From: Euborellia annulipes
Taxonomy: Eukaryota > Arthropoda > Insecta > Dermaptera > Anisolabididae
Assembly (NCBI GenBank): GCA_023213315.1
Contig: JAKCPI010014213.1
Span: 310,001-374,000, forward strand
Direction: 5' to 3'
Length of the DNA: 64,000 nt
Below, one piece after another: positions 21,902 to 32,774 of this stretch; position 1 is the stretch's first letter, and each line of letters opens with the position of its first letter. The notes beneath the pieces are model-generated. The model was not told where the DNA came from. It saw only the letters and a program-made list of their open reading frames with translations, and searched no databases. The translations under genes were made by a program, and so were the position numbers.

Positions 21902-21938
21902 CTCCCTTATTAATTAAAATATATAATTGATAAGGGAG
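21902..21938. repeat. inverted repeat between acyltransferase and pgm
   Basis: CTCCCTTAT (21902-21910) and ATAAGGGAG (21930-21938) form a 9 bp stem over a 19-base AT-rich loop. It lies in the 125-base gap downstream of pgm (minus strand) and may act as its terminator, though the tail is poor in T. Confidence 0.45.
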
Positions 21939-21978
21939 TTATAAATACTTATTAATAACTTTAATTAGTGGATACAAA

Positions 21979-23349
21979 TTAACCCTGAATCAACCCAGTC
22001 AACTCATCTACATAATACTGCATTGGCTGAGTTTGGCGGTCTGCACGGCTTTCAATGTTGAGACGTAGTAAGGGCTCAGTGTTTGAAGCACGGACGTTAA
22101 AGCGCCATGCGCCAAAGTCCAAACTTACACCATCGGTACGGTCAATTTGCGGTTGCTGTTCTGCGTAGTAATCAAAAATCTTTTGAATAGTAGTTTGTGT
22201 GTTTTCCACTTTAAAGTTGATTTCACCGCTACAAGGGAACTTGGTAATCATATTTTCAACGAGGGTTGAAAGAGATTGCTCGGTTTCAGAAAGTAGGGCA
22301 ATGGTGAGTAACCACGGAATCATACCGCTGTCGCAATAAGCAAAGTCACGGAAGTAGTGATGAGCGCTCATCTCTCCACCATATACGGCATTATGTTCAC
22401 GCATTACATCTTTAATAAAAGCATGACCAGATTTTGACTGTACAGCAACGCCGTTGTATTGATTAACAATATCAAAGGTGTTCCAAACCAACCGAGGGTC
22501 ATGAACAATTTTTTCGCCAGATTGTTTAATCAAGAAAGCTTGAGCCAATAGACCAACAATGTAGTAGCCTTCAATGAACTGACCCTTTTCATCAAATAGG
22601 AAACAGCGGTCAAAGTCGCCATCCCAAGCGATCCCCATATCTGCTTGATGCTCAATTACAGCATTACGGGTACTGTCACGGTTTTCAATTAAAATTGGGT
22701 TGGGAATCCCATTTGGGAACGTACCATCTGCTTCATGATGAATTTTGATAAATTCGACAGGAATATTGAGTGTTTTAAATTTTTCTTCAATGGCATCAAT
22801 GACGTGGCCAGCAGCGCCATTACCTGCGTTTACCACTAACTTTAATGGACGAATCTTTGCTGGATTAATGTAAGTTAATAAATGCTCAATAAATTCTGGC
22901 AAAATATTATAGTTTTGAGTTGTTCCTTTCTGGCTAACTTCTTCAAATTGATTTGTTTCTGCTAAAGCTTGAATTTCTTTTAAACCTGTATCGGCACTAA
23001 TTGGACGGGCATTTTCTCGTACCAGTTTCATACCGTTATAATCCATGGGGTTGTGGCTAGCAGTAACTTCAATACCACCTTGTACATCTAAATGGAAAGC
23101 GGCGAAGTAAACTTCTTCAGTACCTGTCATGCCCAAATCAAGAACATTCACACCCGCATCATTTAAACCGTGGATGGTCGCTTGTTTTAAAGCCTCACTG
23201 CTTAGGCGAATATCGCAACCCACAACCACAGTCTTTGGTTTATAGATTTGTCCGTAAGCGCGGCCAATTTTATAGGCGATTTCTTCATTCAATTCGGTGC
23301 CGAGTTTGCCTCGGATATCATAAGCTTTAAAACACGTTAAAGTAGTCAT
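21979..23349 (-). CDS. pgm: phosphomannomutase/phosphoglucomutase
   Basis: Alpha-D-phosphohexomutase that interconverts glucose-6-P with glucose-1-P (and mannose-6-P with mannose-1-P), feeding GalU. 456 residues, intact. Motifs: [11 protein letters not shown] at the N-terminus, the phosphoserine loop [20 protein letters not shown] sequence (TASHNP near residue 97), the metal loop [11 protein letters not shown] near 243 (DxDxD), the sugar loop [10 protein letters not shown] near 327 and a phosphate-binding [14 protein letters not shown] near 425. Convergent with the galU-gne1 direction, as usual for the right-hand border of A. baumannii K loci. It marks the end of the capsule region. Confidence 0.93.
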   Translation of the reverse strand: MTTLTCFKAYDIRGKLGTELNEEIAYKIGRAYGQIYKPKTVVVGCDIRLSSEALKQATIHGLNDAGVNVLDLGMTGTEEVYFAAFHLDVQGGIEVTASHNPMDYNGMKLVRENARPISADTGLKEIQALAETNQFEEVSQKGTTQNYNILPEFIEHLLTYINPAKIRPLKLVVNAGNGAAGHVIDAIEEKFKTLNIPVEFIKIHHEADGTFPNGIPNPILIENRDSTRNAVIEHQADMGIAWDGDFDRCFLFDEKGQFIEGYYIVGLLAQAFLIKQSGEKIVHDPRLVWNTFDIVNQYNGVAVQSKSGHAFIKDVMREHNAVYGGEMSAHHYFRDFAYCDSGMIPWLLTIALLSETEQSLSTLVENMITKFPCSGEINFKVENTQTTIQKIFDYYAEQQPQIDRTDGVSLDFGAWRFNVRASNTEPLLRLNIESRADRQTQPMQYYVDELTGLIQG

Positions 23350-23547
23350 TATTCAATTCAATACAAGTGGTTTGAGTTGTGTGCACATTATACATAGATC
23401 ATTAAAAGGTATGTTTATAGTTTTTATATTCAAGTTTTACGCTTCATTTCTGTAGATCAGATTTAAATTTATAAGAATGTTTTTTTGACGACTTTAGTCT
23501 AATAAATAAATTTATGAATTAGAAATAGCTTGATTTTACTTGGTACT

Positions 23548-23562
23548 ATTGGTCATACCAAT
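23548..23562. promoter_or_regulatory. upstream LldR-type operator
   Basis: ATTGGTCATACCAAT is a perfect palindrome of the GGT-N3-ACC type bound by FadR/PdhR/LldR-subfamily GntR regulators. A second copy is centred 106 bases downstream, and the candidate lldP promoter lies between them. This two-site arrangement is known for lldPRD control in Escherichia coli. Confidence 0.75.
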
Positions 23563-23581
23563 TATATTGATTATTTAATGC

Positions 23582-23611
23582 TTGAACTTGCTAATGCGTC
23601 GTGTTTATGAT
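23582..23611 (+). promoter_or_regulatory. candidate lldP promoter
   Basis: TTGAAC (23582-23587) and TATGAT (23606-23611) are separated by 18 bases and sit between the two operator palindromes. A transcript starting about 7 bases later would have a 5' leader of roughly 110 bases containing the downstream operator. Confidence 0.55.
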
Positions 23612-23652
23612 GCGATCTGTGGTTTAAGGAATAACATTTGCACGTAAATCTT

Positions 23653-23669
23653 AATTGGTCATACCAATT
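23653..23669. promoter_or_regulatory. downstream LldR-type operator
   Basis: AATTGGTCATACCAATT is a perfect 17 bp palindrome that repeats the core of the site at 23548. Two LldR dimers could bridge the sites and close the promoter by looping; lactate would relieve this. The binding protein is inferred from the adjacent lldR gene. Confidence 0.78.
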
Positions 23670-23731
23670 GTGCTGAATGTTTAAAATTTTAAGGTACAAA
23701 AAATTCGCCCCAGCATTTCAAGGAGATGACA

Positions 23732-25393
23732 ATGCTCAATATGTGGCAACAACTTTATGACCCTTTAAATAATATTTGGCTGTCCAGTGCGGTTGCATTA
23801 ATCCCGATTATTTTCTTCTTTTTGGCCTTGGCGGTTTTTCGTTTAAAAGGCAGTATTGCGGGTACGGGCACAGTCATTATTGCATTGTTGATCGCTCTCT
23901 TTTTCTATCAAATGCCGGGTCAAATGGCCTTTGCATCCATTATTTATGGTTTCTTCTACGGTTTATGGCCAATTTCATGGATCATTATTGGGGCAGTCTT
24001 TCTATATAAAATTTCGGTGAAAACAGGCCAGTTTGAGGTGATTCGCTCAAGCATTTTGTCAATTACCGAAGACCAGCGTCTACAAATGTTATTGGTTGGC
24101 TTTGCTTTTGGTACGTTCCTTGAAGGGGCTGCTGGTTTTGGTGCTCCTGTCGCAATTACCGCTGCACTGCTCGTTGGTTTAGGTTTTAAACCACTTTACG
24201 CTGCTGGTTTATGTTTGATTGTGAATACTGCGCCAGTTGCATTTGGTGCGATGGGCATTCCAATTATTGTGGCGGGGCAGGTTTCTGGTGTAGATACCAT
24301 GGAAATTAGCCAGATGGTTGGACGTCAGTTGCCGTTTTTAACGCTAATTGTGCTGTTCTGGATCATGGCGATTATGGATGGCTGGCGTGGCGTTAAAGAA
24401 ACTTGGCCTGCTGTAGTGGTTGGTGGTGGCGCTTTTGCGATTGCACAATATCTAACATCTAACTTTATTGGTCCTGAATTACCTGATATTACGGCGGCAA
24501 TTGCTTCATTGGTCAGCCTGACTGTGTTGTTCCGTTTCTGGAAACCAAAACATATTTTCCGTTTTGAACCTGAAGCTGGTCAAACGCTAACTCAGCAACC
24601 TACAACGATTCAGCGTTATAGTATTGGGAAAATTGTTAAGGCGTGGTCTCCATTTGCCATCTTAACGGTCATGGTGACGATCTGGAGTGTTAAGCCATTT
24701 AAAGCATTATTTGCAAAAGATGGCGCACTGGAACATTTAATTTTTAAACTTGAAGTACCGTACTTGCATAAATTGGTCGAAAAAATGCCGCCGATTGTGT
24801 CAGAGATGAAACCATATGAAGCGATTTATAAGTTTGACTGGTTCTCTGCGACAGGTACTGCAATTTTTATTGCTGCAATCATCACCGCTATTTTCTTGAA
24901 AATGAAAGCGAGTGAGGCCGTAACGACCTTTGGTGAAACACTAAATGAGTTAAAAACACCGATTTACTCCATTGGTATGGTGTTGTCTTTTGCTTTTATT
25001 GCGAACTATTCAGGTTTATCTGCGACTTTAGCTTTGGCTCTATCGCATACGGGTCATGCTTTTACTTTCTTCTCACCATTCTTGGGCTGGCTTGGTGTGT
25101 TCCTGACGGGGTCAGATACATCTTCAAATGCTTTGTTCTCCGCATTACAAGCAACTACTGCTCAGCAGATTGGTATTCCAGAAGTATTGCTTGTAGCAGC
25201 GAACACCAGTGGTGGTGTAACAGGTAAGATGATTTCTCCGCAGTCGATTGCTATTGCTTGTGCCGCAGTAGGCTTGGTTGGAAAAGAATCTGACTTGTTC
25301 CGTTTCACGGTAAAACATAGCATCATATTCACTGTCTTTGTTGGCATCATTATTACGGTTCAGGCTTATCTGGTTCCGTGGATGATTCCGTAA
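23732..25393 (+). CDS. lldP: L-lactate permease
   Basis: Lactate:proton symporter of the LctP family in the inner membrane, about 553 residues and intact, with some 13 hydrophobic helices. Family signatures include [22 protein letters not shown] near residue 130 and [17 protein letters not shown] near 465, together with [20 protein letters not shown] near 495. I start at ATG 23732 ([11 protein letters not shown]) because AAGGAG at 23720-23725 is well spaced for it; an in-frame ATG at 23726 falls against the ribosome site. First gene of the lld operon, 19 bases before lldR. It imports lactate for LldD and Dld. Confidence 0.95.
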   Translation: MLNMWQQLYDPLNNIWLSSAVALIPIIFFFLALAVFRLKGSIAGTGTVIIALLIALFFYQMPGQMAFASIIYGFFYGLWPISWIIIGAVFLYKISVKTGQFEVIRSSILSITEDQRLQMLLVGFAFGTFLEGAAGFGAPVAITAALLVGLGFKPLYAAGLCLIVNTAPVAFGAMGIPIIVAGQVSGVDTMEISQMVGRQLPFLTLIVLFWIMAIMDGWRGVKETWPAVVVGGGAFAIAQYLTSNFIGPELPDITAAIASLVSLTVLFRFWKPKHIFRFEPEAGQTLTQQPTTIQRYSIGKIVKAWSPFAILTVMVTIWSVKPFKALFAKDGALEHLIFKLEVPYLHKLVEKMPPIVSEMKPYEAIYKFDWFSATGTAIFIAAIITAIFLKMKASEAVTTFGETLNELKTPIYSIGMVLSFAFIANYSGLSATLALALSHTGHAFTFFSPFLGWLGVFLTGSDTSSNALFSALQATTAQQIGIPEVLLVAANTSGGVTGKMISPQSIAIACAAVGLVGKESDLFRFTVKHSIIFTVFVGIIITVQAYLVPWMIP

Positions 25394-25412
25394 CTCCAGT
25401 GAAGGAAAAGTG

Positions 25413-26164
25413 ATGAGAATCTCCGATCAAGTGGTCATGAAATTGCAGGCATTAATTGAAGAGCGCCACATGAAAAAAGGTGACCGTTTACCTGCCGAAC
25501 GCCAGCTTGCAACTAGCTTAGGGGTTTCTCGTCCGTCTTTGCGTGAAGCGATTCAGCAGCTTAACAGTCAAGGGGTGCTCATTAGCCGCCGTGGAGATGG
25601 GACTTACATTCAACAGTTGCCTGAACAGTGGCCACAGCAACTCATTGTGAATCCAATTAGCAACTTGATGGAAGAAGATCCGCTTTACCGTTTTGATGTA
25701 CAAGAGGCGCGGCTATTACTCGAGGGTGGCACGGCATGGTATGCCGCATTGCGCTCAACACCTAAAGACCGCGCCAAAATTCATCATTATTTTAATGAAA
25801 TTAGTCGCCATCAAAATGCGGGTGACTCAGCTCAGGCGGCGGTTGCAGATGCCGAATTTCATTTAGCTATTGCTGAGGCTTCGCATAATGTAGTGCTGAT
25901 TCAAATGATGCGCGGCTTGTTTGATTTGCTGCAATACAACGTCTTGTTGGGTGACGTAAAAAAGTCTATAACGATCCGATAAATGGTGACTTGCTGAGTG
26001 AACAGCATTTTCAGGTGATGGATGCGATCGATCGTCATGATCCCGAGGCCGCACGCCAAGCTGTCTGTGGTCATATTGAATTTGTGATTAATCAAGTGCG
26101 TTCTCTGGATGAAGATGAAGCCCGTCGTCAGAAACGTGCAAGCCGTTTAAATAGAGTTGATTGA
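25413..26164 (+). CDS. lldR: GntR-family lactate-responsive repressor (frameshifted)
   Basis: FadR-subfamily GntR regulator. The N-terminal winged helix (residues 1-70) contains [32 protein letters not shown], and the FCD ligand domain follows with [31 protein letters not shown] and the metal/ligand His residues. ATG 25413 has AAGGAAAAG upstream. One A is missing in the run 25963-25968; the last 65 codons (containing [12 protein letters not shown]) continue in another frame to a stop at 26162-26164. About 250 residues. It lies between lldP and lldD, three bases from the lldD start, and probably binds the two palindromes upstream of lldP. Confidence 0.92.
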
Positions 26165-26166
26165 AA

Positions 26167-27323
26167 ATGATTATTTCTTCTGGCAATGATTACCGTGAAG
26201 CGGCACGACGTCGCTTACCTCCATTTTTATTTCATTACATCGATGGTGGAGCGTATTCGGAATATACATTAAAGCGCAACGTACAAGATTTGTCAGAAAT
26301 TGCATTGCGTCAACGTGTGCTGAATGACATGTCAGCTTTAAGCTTAGAGACAAAACTGTTTAATGAAACCTTGTCGATGCCAGTTGCGTTGGCTCCTGTT
26401 GGTTTAACAGGCATGTATGCGCGCCGTGGTGAAGTTCAGGCCGCGATGGCAGCCGATAAAAAGGGTATTCCATTTACGCTTGTCAACGGTTTCTGTTTGT
26501 CCGATTGAAGAAGTGGCACCTGCAATTAGCCGTCCAATGTGGTTCCAGCTTATATGTATTACGTGACCGTGGTTTTATGCGAAATGCTTTGGAACGTGCT
26601 AAAGCAGCAGGCTGCTCAACACTAGTGTTTACTGTAGATATGCCTGTGCCGGGTGCGCGTTATCGTGATGCCCATTCGGGAATGAGTGGGTCTAAATGCG
26701 GCTATGCGCCGTTATGTGCAGTCAATGTTTCATCCGCATTGGGCATGGAATGTCGGCTTAATGGGACGTCCACATGACTTGGGCAATATCTCTAAATATT
26801 TAGGCAAACCGACTGGACTTGAAGATTATATTGGTTGGTTGGGTTCAAACTTTGACCCATCGATTTCATGGAAAGACCTTGAGTGGATCCGTGAATTTTG
26901 GGATGGCCCAATGGTCATTAAAGGTATTTTAGACCCTGAAGATGCCAAAGATGCTGTACGTTTTGGTGCAGATGGCATTGTGGTATCTAACCATGGCGGT
27001 CGTCAGTTAGATGGCGTGATGTCATCTGCCCGTGCGTTGCCTGCAATTGCTGATGCAGTGAAAGGTGATTTGGCGATTTTGGCTGACTCAGGCATTCGTA
27101 ATGGTTTGGATGTGGTGCGTATGTTGGCACTCGGTGCGGACACGGTGCTTACTTGGTCGTGCATTTGTTTATGCCTTGGCAGCAGCAGGTGGGCAAGGTG
27201 TGTCGAACTTTGCTTGATTTGATTGATAAGGAAATGCGTGTTGCGATGACGCTCACGGGTGCGAAGTCGATTCAGGATATTAATGCGGATTGTTTAGTAC
27301 AGGCGATGAAGCAAGGTTTTTAA
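26167..27323 (+). CDS. lldD: L-lactate dehydrogenase, FMN-dependent (five frameshifts)
   Basis: Membrane-associated flavoenzyme that oxidises L-lactate to pyruvate and passes electrons to quinone. [20 protein letters not shown] starts at ATG 26167. [61 protein letters not shown] (FMN lysine region) and the [10 protein letters not shown] active-site motif (His and Arg) near residue 275 identify the family. Single-base insertions occur at about 26482, 26552, 26688-26690, 27151 and 27209-27211. The last frame runs to TAA 27321-27323, giving about 384 residues. Five lesions in one conserved enzyme amid an otherwise complete operon argue for sequence error. Confidence 0.92.
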
Positions 27324-27400
27324 GAAATAATTTTTTAAGCGAAGCAGTAAGCACAGCCTTAAAATTTGGTGATTTGCTAATGTTTTGCGTATAGGTATTT

Positions 27401-27494
27401 GTCACTTTTGAAAGGTCAAAAGTAACCAAAAACCTTTTGTTGAGCAAACAGTACTTCCTTGTACAGTTGCTCAACAGGCGGCATCCCTGCCGCC
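27401..27494. repeat. intergenic cluster of three hairpins between lldD and dld
   Basis: Three adjacent inverted repeats: GTCACTTTTGA/TCAAAAGTAAC (27401-27426, one mismatch), TGTTGAGCAA/TTGCTCAACA (27438-27476, perfect, with an inner GTAC pair) and GGCGGCA/TGCCGCC with a TCCC loop (27477-27494, perfect). The composite resembles short interspersed intergenic elements that I recall as frequent in Acinetobacter; that recollection is unverified. There is no coding sequence. The rest of the 27324-27622 gap holds nothing else I recognise. Confidence 0.65.
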
Positions 27495-27622
27495 AACCGA
27501 GATAAGTAAATATAGGGCTGATTCGAATTAGAGAATGAGCTAATTAAATTATAAATTACAAACGGTAAGACGCCGTCGTGTTGGTCTAATTTGATGAAAT
27601 GGATGACCAAAAGGAAACCATC

Positions 27623-29334
27623 ATGCAAACATTTTCTCCTCAAGCAGTGATTGAACGTTTACAGAATATTGTAGGGCGTTCGCATGTTCTGATCGACGAT
27701 CAAAGCACACGTCAGTACCGTCAAGGTCGTCGTTTTGGCTGAGGGGAAAGTACTGGCTGTGGTGGTGCCAGGAACATTGCTAGAGCAATGGCAAGTGTTA
27801 CAAGCTGCAATTGATGCAGATTGTGTGGTGATTATGCAGGCGGCGAATACGGGGCTCACTGGTGGTTCGACGCCATATGGCGATGACTATGACCGTCCTG
27901 TTTTGGTCATGAGTATGCGCCGATTAAAGGGCATTCAAGTGATTCAGGACGGTAAGCAAGTGATTTGTTTACCGGGTGCGACTTTAGATCAATTTAGAGC
28001 AAATTTTAAAAGGTTATGACCGTGAACCGCATTCGGTGATTGGCTCATCATGTATTGGCGCATCAGTACTCGGCGGTGTATGTAACAACTCTGGTGGCGC
28101 ATTGGTACGTCGTGGTCCTGCATATACTGAACTAGCGTTATATGCTCAAGTGAATGCTGCTGGTCAATTAGAACTGGTGAATCATTTAGGTGTGAATTTA
28201 GGCTCAACACCCGAAGAAATTTTGACGCGTTTAGAGAAACAGCAATATCAAGCTGTAGATGTTTTAGATGATGGTGAAAAGCAGGCCTCGGACCATCGTT
28301 ATGCACATGATGTGACTCAAGTCGATGAAGATTCACCAGCACGTTTTAATGCTGACCCGTCACGTTTGTTTGAAGCATCTGGTTCAGCAGGTAAAGTCTG
28401 TGTGTTTGCTGTACGCCTTGATACTTATGAAAAAGTAGAGAGCAATGTCTTTTATATTGGTAGTAATGATGCTGACGATTTAACAGCGATTACGTCGTTA
28501 CTTACTTACCTCGTTGCCAAGCTTACCGATCGCTGGTGAATATATTCACCGTGATGCTTATCTGATTGGTGAAAAGTACGGAAAAGACACCTTTTTGTTT
28601 ATTGAGAAAGTTCGGCACAGCCAATGTTCCAAAAGCCTTCGCTATGAAAGATAAAGTCGATGGCTTTTTAGAAAAATTTAAAATTAAAGGCTTAACTGAT
28701 CATGTTTTACAGGCCATTACTTTCTTTTTACCAAGCCATTTGCCTAAGCGTATGACGGAATATCGAGACCGTTATGAGCATCATTTAGTCTTACGCGTTG
28801 AAAATAATTCGAAAACACAGACTGAGCAATTTTTTAAAAGAATATTTTGCAGTGCATCCGTCAGGTAGCTATTTCGTATGTAGCGAAGAGGAAGGGCGAA
28901 AGGCTTTCTTACACCGCTTTGCAATTGCGGGAGCTGCAATTCGTTATCGCGATACACACCGTAGTGAAGTTGAAGATATTGTCGCGCTTGATATTGCGTT
29001 ACGTCGTAATGACCGTGAATGGGTAGAGCAACTGCCAGCCGAGATGGAAAAGAACATCCTCCATAAACTCTATTATGGACATTTCTTTTGTCATGTTTTC
29101 CATCAGGACTATATTCTCAAAAAGGGTAATGATCCATTAGAAATGGAACACCAAATGTGGAAACTGCTTGATGCACGCCGTGCTGAGTACCCAGCAGAGC
29201 ATAATGTTGGACATCTGTATATTGCTAAACCTGCTTTAGCCAATTTCTACCAAAAACTCGACCCAACCAATAGCTTTAATGTGGGAATTGGACATACCTC
29301 AAAACTGAAGTATTGGGGCAAAGCTAAATCTTAA
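27623..29334 (+). CDS. dld: quinone-dependent D-lactate dehydrogenase (five frameshifts)
   Basis: FAD-dependent peripheral membrane enzyme that oxidises D-lactate to pyruvate. The FAD-binding PCMH part shows VVVPGTLLEQWQVLQ, MQAANTGLTGGSTPYG and GSSCIGASVLGGVCNNSGGALVRRGPAYTE. The D-LDH membrane-binding domain follows (KYGKDTFL, MTEYRDRYEHHL). The C-terminal EHNVGHLYIAKPALANFYQKLDPTN is characteristic. ATG 27623 follows AAAAGGAAA. One extra base each near 27739, 27996, 28512, 28610 and 28830-28835. The full length would be about 568 residues. Last gene of the lactate cluster, ending at a strong terminator. Confidence 0.92.
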
Positions 29335-29348
29335 GTTAGAGATATAAA

Positions 29349-29370
29349 AAAAGGCGCCGAAGCGCCTTTT
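29349..29370. terminator. shared terminator of dld and the aminotransferase
   Basis: AAAAGGCGC (29349-29357) pairs with GCGCCTTTT (29362-29370) over a CGAA tetraloop, with A and T tracts on both sides. It therefore works in both directions between these convergent genes. Confidence 0.88.
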
Positions 29371-29385
29371 CTTTTAAAGCTGTTT

Positions 29386-30602
29386 TTATGCTGCTGCTGT
29401 TGATTTAGCAAGCACTTCAGCAACTGCTTTTGCAACGGTGTAAACATTATTCATATTTAAACCTGCCACACAAATACGACCACTACGTACTAGGTAGATT
29501 GCATATTCTTCACGCAAGATATCAACTTGCTCAGCAGTTAGACCTGTGTAGCTAAACATACCTTTTTGGTTTACAAGGTAGCTAAAGTCAAGGTCTGGTA
29601 ATGCTTTAGTGAGTTCGTCTTTTTAAGATGCTACGCATTTTGATAATACGCTCACGCATCTCTTTCACTTCACCTTGCCATTGTTGGTTAAGTTCAGCGT
29701 CATTTAACACTTCATCAACTAACCATGCACCTGTTGTAGGAGGGCTAGAATAAATACGGCGTACAGTCGCTTTTAACTGACCGAATGTGCACTGAGCAGC
29801 TTCTGCATCGTCACATACGAAAGTTAAGCCGCCAACACGCTCGCCATATAAAGAGAAGATTTTTAGAGAACGAGTTGCTCACAATGAAGTTTAAACCCGC
29901 TTGGTCTAAAGCACGGATAGCATACGCATCTTCTTCCATACCATCGCCAAAACCTTGGTAAGCGATGTCTAGGAATGGAATAAGGTTACGATCTTTTAAT
30001 ACTGCAATCACTTGATCCCATTGCGCTGGGTTTAGGTCAGCACCCGTTGGGTTGTGGCAGCATGGGTGCAACAACACAATGCTTTGCTCAGACAATGTTT
30101 TAAGCGTAGACAACATGCCGTCAAAATCTACACCACGAGTTTCGTTATCGAAATATGGGTAGAAATGAGTCTTAATGCCAGCGCCATTAAAAATTGCAAC
30201 GTGGTTATCCCAAGTTGGTTGGCTTACCCAAACATCTGAATTTGGGAAATAGGTTTTTAAGAAGTCTGCACCAACTTTCAATGCACCTGAACCACCAAGC
30301 GTTTGGATGGTTACAGCACGGCCAGCTTTAACTGCTGGGCTGTTTGCACCAAATAAAAGGGCTTGAATTGCTTCACGGTAAGGTTTGAAGCCTTCCATTG
30401 GCAAATAAAGTTTAGTCTTACCGTTTTTAGGCTCAATACGCTTTTGCGCCTCAATAATGGTCTCTAACTGAGGAACAATACTGTCTTCGTTATAGTAAAG
30501 ACCAATACTCAAGTTTACTTTTTCAGAACGAGTATCAGCATTGAACTGTTCCATTAAAGAGAGAATTGGGTCGCCTGCGTATGGGGGGATATGTTGAAAC
30601 AT
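29386..30602 (-). CDS. tyrB: aromatic amino acid aminotransferase (two frameshifts)
   Basis: PLP-dependent class I aminotransferase (aspartate/tyrosine type) acting on aromatic amino acids and glutamate. Start [20 protein letters not shown] at ATG 30602, with AAAGGA upstream in the transcript. [49 protein letters not shown] and [14 protein letters not shown] follow; the PLP lysine is in SNSFSKN near residue 250. One extra base near 29855-29862 and another in the T run 29620-29624 (plus strand) break the last 150 codons, which otherwise read [13 protein letters not shown] to a stop at 29386. About 404 residues. Confidence 0.9.
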
Positions 30603-30828
30603 CAAAAAAGTCCTTTCATTCAACAATATGCATAGAGTTAAGCTTTTTCTGTCTCGAAAAATGCATTACTTCTATGTCGATGCTCAATAATGTATCAATA
30701 AAGCTACCGTGAAGCACCTGATAATTTCATTAATATTGATATTTTCTGGCAAATAAATAATAAAAACGGATTAAATGAAATTACGGTAAATAGATACTAA
30801 TTTATCCATAAAAATCGTATTCAATCGG

Positions 30829-30866
30829 ATTGTCTACAATCTTGCTGTCATACATGGGTTGTAGAC
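30829..30866. promoter_or_regulatory. GntR-type operator pair in the tyrB-prp intergenic region
   Basis: ATTGTCTACAAT (30829-30840) is a near-perfect 12 bp palindrome. TTGTAGAC at 30859-30866 is the inverted match of its GTCTACAA core. The same motif type recurs at 31043 and 31105, next to the gntR gene, so this may be a remote site of the same regulator. The rest of the 30603-31116 gap is AT-rich, with no gene. Confidence 0.5.
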
Positions 30867-31042
30867 TAAAGTTTGAAGGACAAATATCTCTATTTAATCT
30901 AGATATAAATCTCTTCCGTATTTATGAAAATATGTAAATAACCATTTGTTTTATAAGTATTAACAAGGAGAAGTGAGATAATCTGAATTTATGGCAAATA
31001 AAGTACTTTATTGAGCACAATTGACCTAGTGCGTTCTCTAAA

Positions 31043-31116
31043 GTGTCAACAATCACCTTGATTTTTTTCATTCATACCGCTATAAAAGCCATAATTGATT
31101 AAAAATTGTCGACAAT
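31043..31116 (+). promoter_or_regulatory. prp operon promoter flanked by two GntR-type operators
   Basis: TTGATT (31058-31063) and TATAAA (31081-31086) have a 17-base spacer. GTGTCAACAAT (31043-31053) sits just upstream of the -35, and ATTGTCGACAAT (31105-31116) is a perfect palindrome that ends on the base before the gntR ATG. Any transcript from this promoter has a leader of about 24 bases with the second operator inside it and no Shine-Dalgarno sequence. This indicates strong autorepression of the operon by the first gene product. Confidence 0.65.
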
Positions 31117-31826
31117 ATGCAAGATTTGACCTTCGCACCAGAGCCTCTACAAAGTCAGGGTAGAACACTGACCGAGAATGTATTTAAACAAATACAGACG
31201 GCTATTGTTTTGGGTCAAATTCCAGCAGGTAGCAAAATATCTGAACCTGAACTGGCACGGACTTATGGCATTAGCCGTGGACCTTTGCGTGAAGCAATTC
31301 ATCGTCTTGAAGGTCAAAAATTAGTTGAGCGCACTGCACATGTGGGTGCGCGTGTGGTTTCGCTATCGCTGCAACAGTTTAAAGAGCTTTACCAGATTCG
31401 TGCTTCTTTAGAGGGTTGGCTTGCAAACTTGCTGCACAGCATATTGATAAAAAGCAAATTTTGGCATTGCGTGATGTATTGCGTATGCATGCTGAAGATG
31501 AAAATTTTAAAGCAGGTAAAGGATATTACTTGCAAGAAGGGCAGGACGATTTTCACTACTGCATTATTAAAAGTAGTGGCAATAAAACCCTAGAAAAAAT
31601 GCTGTGTGATGAGCTTTATCACCTCATTCGTATGTACCGAATTCAGTTTTCAAACACACCAGATCGACCGAGCAAAGCTTGGGACGAACATATCCGTATT
31701 TTAGATGCAATTGCAGAAGGCGATGGTGAACTTGCCGAGCTGCTCATGCATCGACATATTAATGCTTCTTACAAAATTATTGAGCAAACACTGCTACAAG
31801 CACAAGGAGAACATAACAATGGCTAA
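31117..31826 (+). CDS. GntR-family regulator of the methylcitrate operon (frameshifted)
   Basis: FCD-type GntR regulator, first gene of the prp operon. Winged helix at residues 15-80 ([37 protein letters not shown]), then the FCD domain with [26 protein letters not shown] and a C-terminal [16 protein letters not shown] segment containing the metal-binding His residues. One base (probably an A) is missing near 31416; the rest follows in another frame. About 237 residues. No ribosome site precedes ATG 31117 because a palindromic operator occupies that position. The stop overlaps prpB by 8 bp. In enteric bacteria PrpR is an unrelated sigma-54 activator; the GntR form is the usual one here. Confidence 0.87.
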
Positions 31827-32707
31827 ACAATCCGCAGGTCAGCTATTTCGCGAAGCCGTAGCCCAAGAAAAGCCATTACAAGTGGTTGGAACTATTAATG
31901 CCAATCATGCACTTTTGGCAAAACGTGCAGGTTATAAAGCGATTTACTTATCAGGTGGTGGTGTGGCAGCTGGTTCTTTAGGCTTGCCTGATTTAGGAAT
32001 CAGTAACCTTGACGATGTGTTGACAGATGTACGCCGTATTACCGATGTATGCGATCTTCCATTATTGGTCGATGCGGACACAAGGTTTTGGTGCTTCTGC
32101 ATTTAACATTGCGCGTACCACAAAAGCACTCATCAAGTTTGGTGCTGCGGCAATGCATAATTGAAGACCAAGTGGGCGCAAAACGTTGTGGTCACCGTCC
32201 GAACAAAGCCATTGTGACTCAAGAAGAAATGGTTGACCGTATTAAAGCTGCGGTCGATGCGCGTGGTGATGACAGCTTCGTGATTATGGCGCGTACCGAT
32301 GCATTGGCTTAGTAGATGGTTTACAAGCTGCAATTGACCGTGCGGGTGCTTACATTGAAGCAGGTGCAGACATGTTGTTCCCTGAAGCGATTACTGAGCT
32401 TGATATGTATAAGAAATTTGCTCAAACAACTGGCGCACCAATTTTGGCAAACATTACCGAGTTCGGTTCTACACCACTGTTTACCACTGAAGAGTTAGCA
32501 TCTGCTGATGTAAGCCTTGCGCTTTATCCGCTTTCTGCTTTCCGTGCCATGAACAAAGCAGCCGAAACTGTGTATGAAACCTTACGTAAAGAAGGCACCC
32601 AAAAGAACGTGGTTGATATTATGCAAACGCGTAAAGAGTTATATGAACGCATTAATTACTATGCGTTTGAAGACTACTTAGACAACGCATTTGCTAAAAA
32701 GAAATAA
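31819..32707 (+). CDS. prpB: 2-methylisocitrate lyase (three frameshifts)
   Basis: Cleaves 2-methylisocitrate to pyruvate and succinate, the last step of propionyl-CoA oxidation. ATG 31819 has AAGGAGA at 31804-31810. [39 protein letters not shown] starts the PEP-mutase-like barrel. LLVDADT (metal-binding Asp), [11 protein letters not shown] (the catalytic Cys region), MARTDALA and [15 protein letters not shown] follow. Breaks: near 32082 (extra A), 32159-32160 (extra A) and 32309-32311 (one base short). About 295 residues. Followed by prpC after 67 bases. Confidence 0.92.
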
Positions 32708-32774
32708 AAGTGAAAACGGTACGAATCCGTCGTGTTTAATAAATAAATTCAGATAGATAGGAAAGGACAATCTT

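Noticed and set aside
23726..23731. ATG 23726 as the lldP start
   Set aside because: It directly abuts the AAGGAG ribosome site; ATG 23732 has correct spacing and a typical LctP N-terminus.
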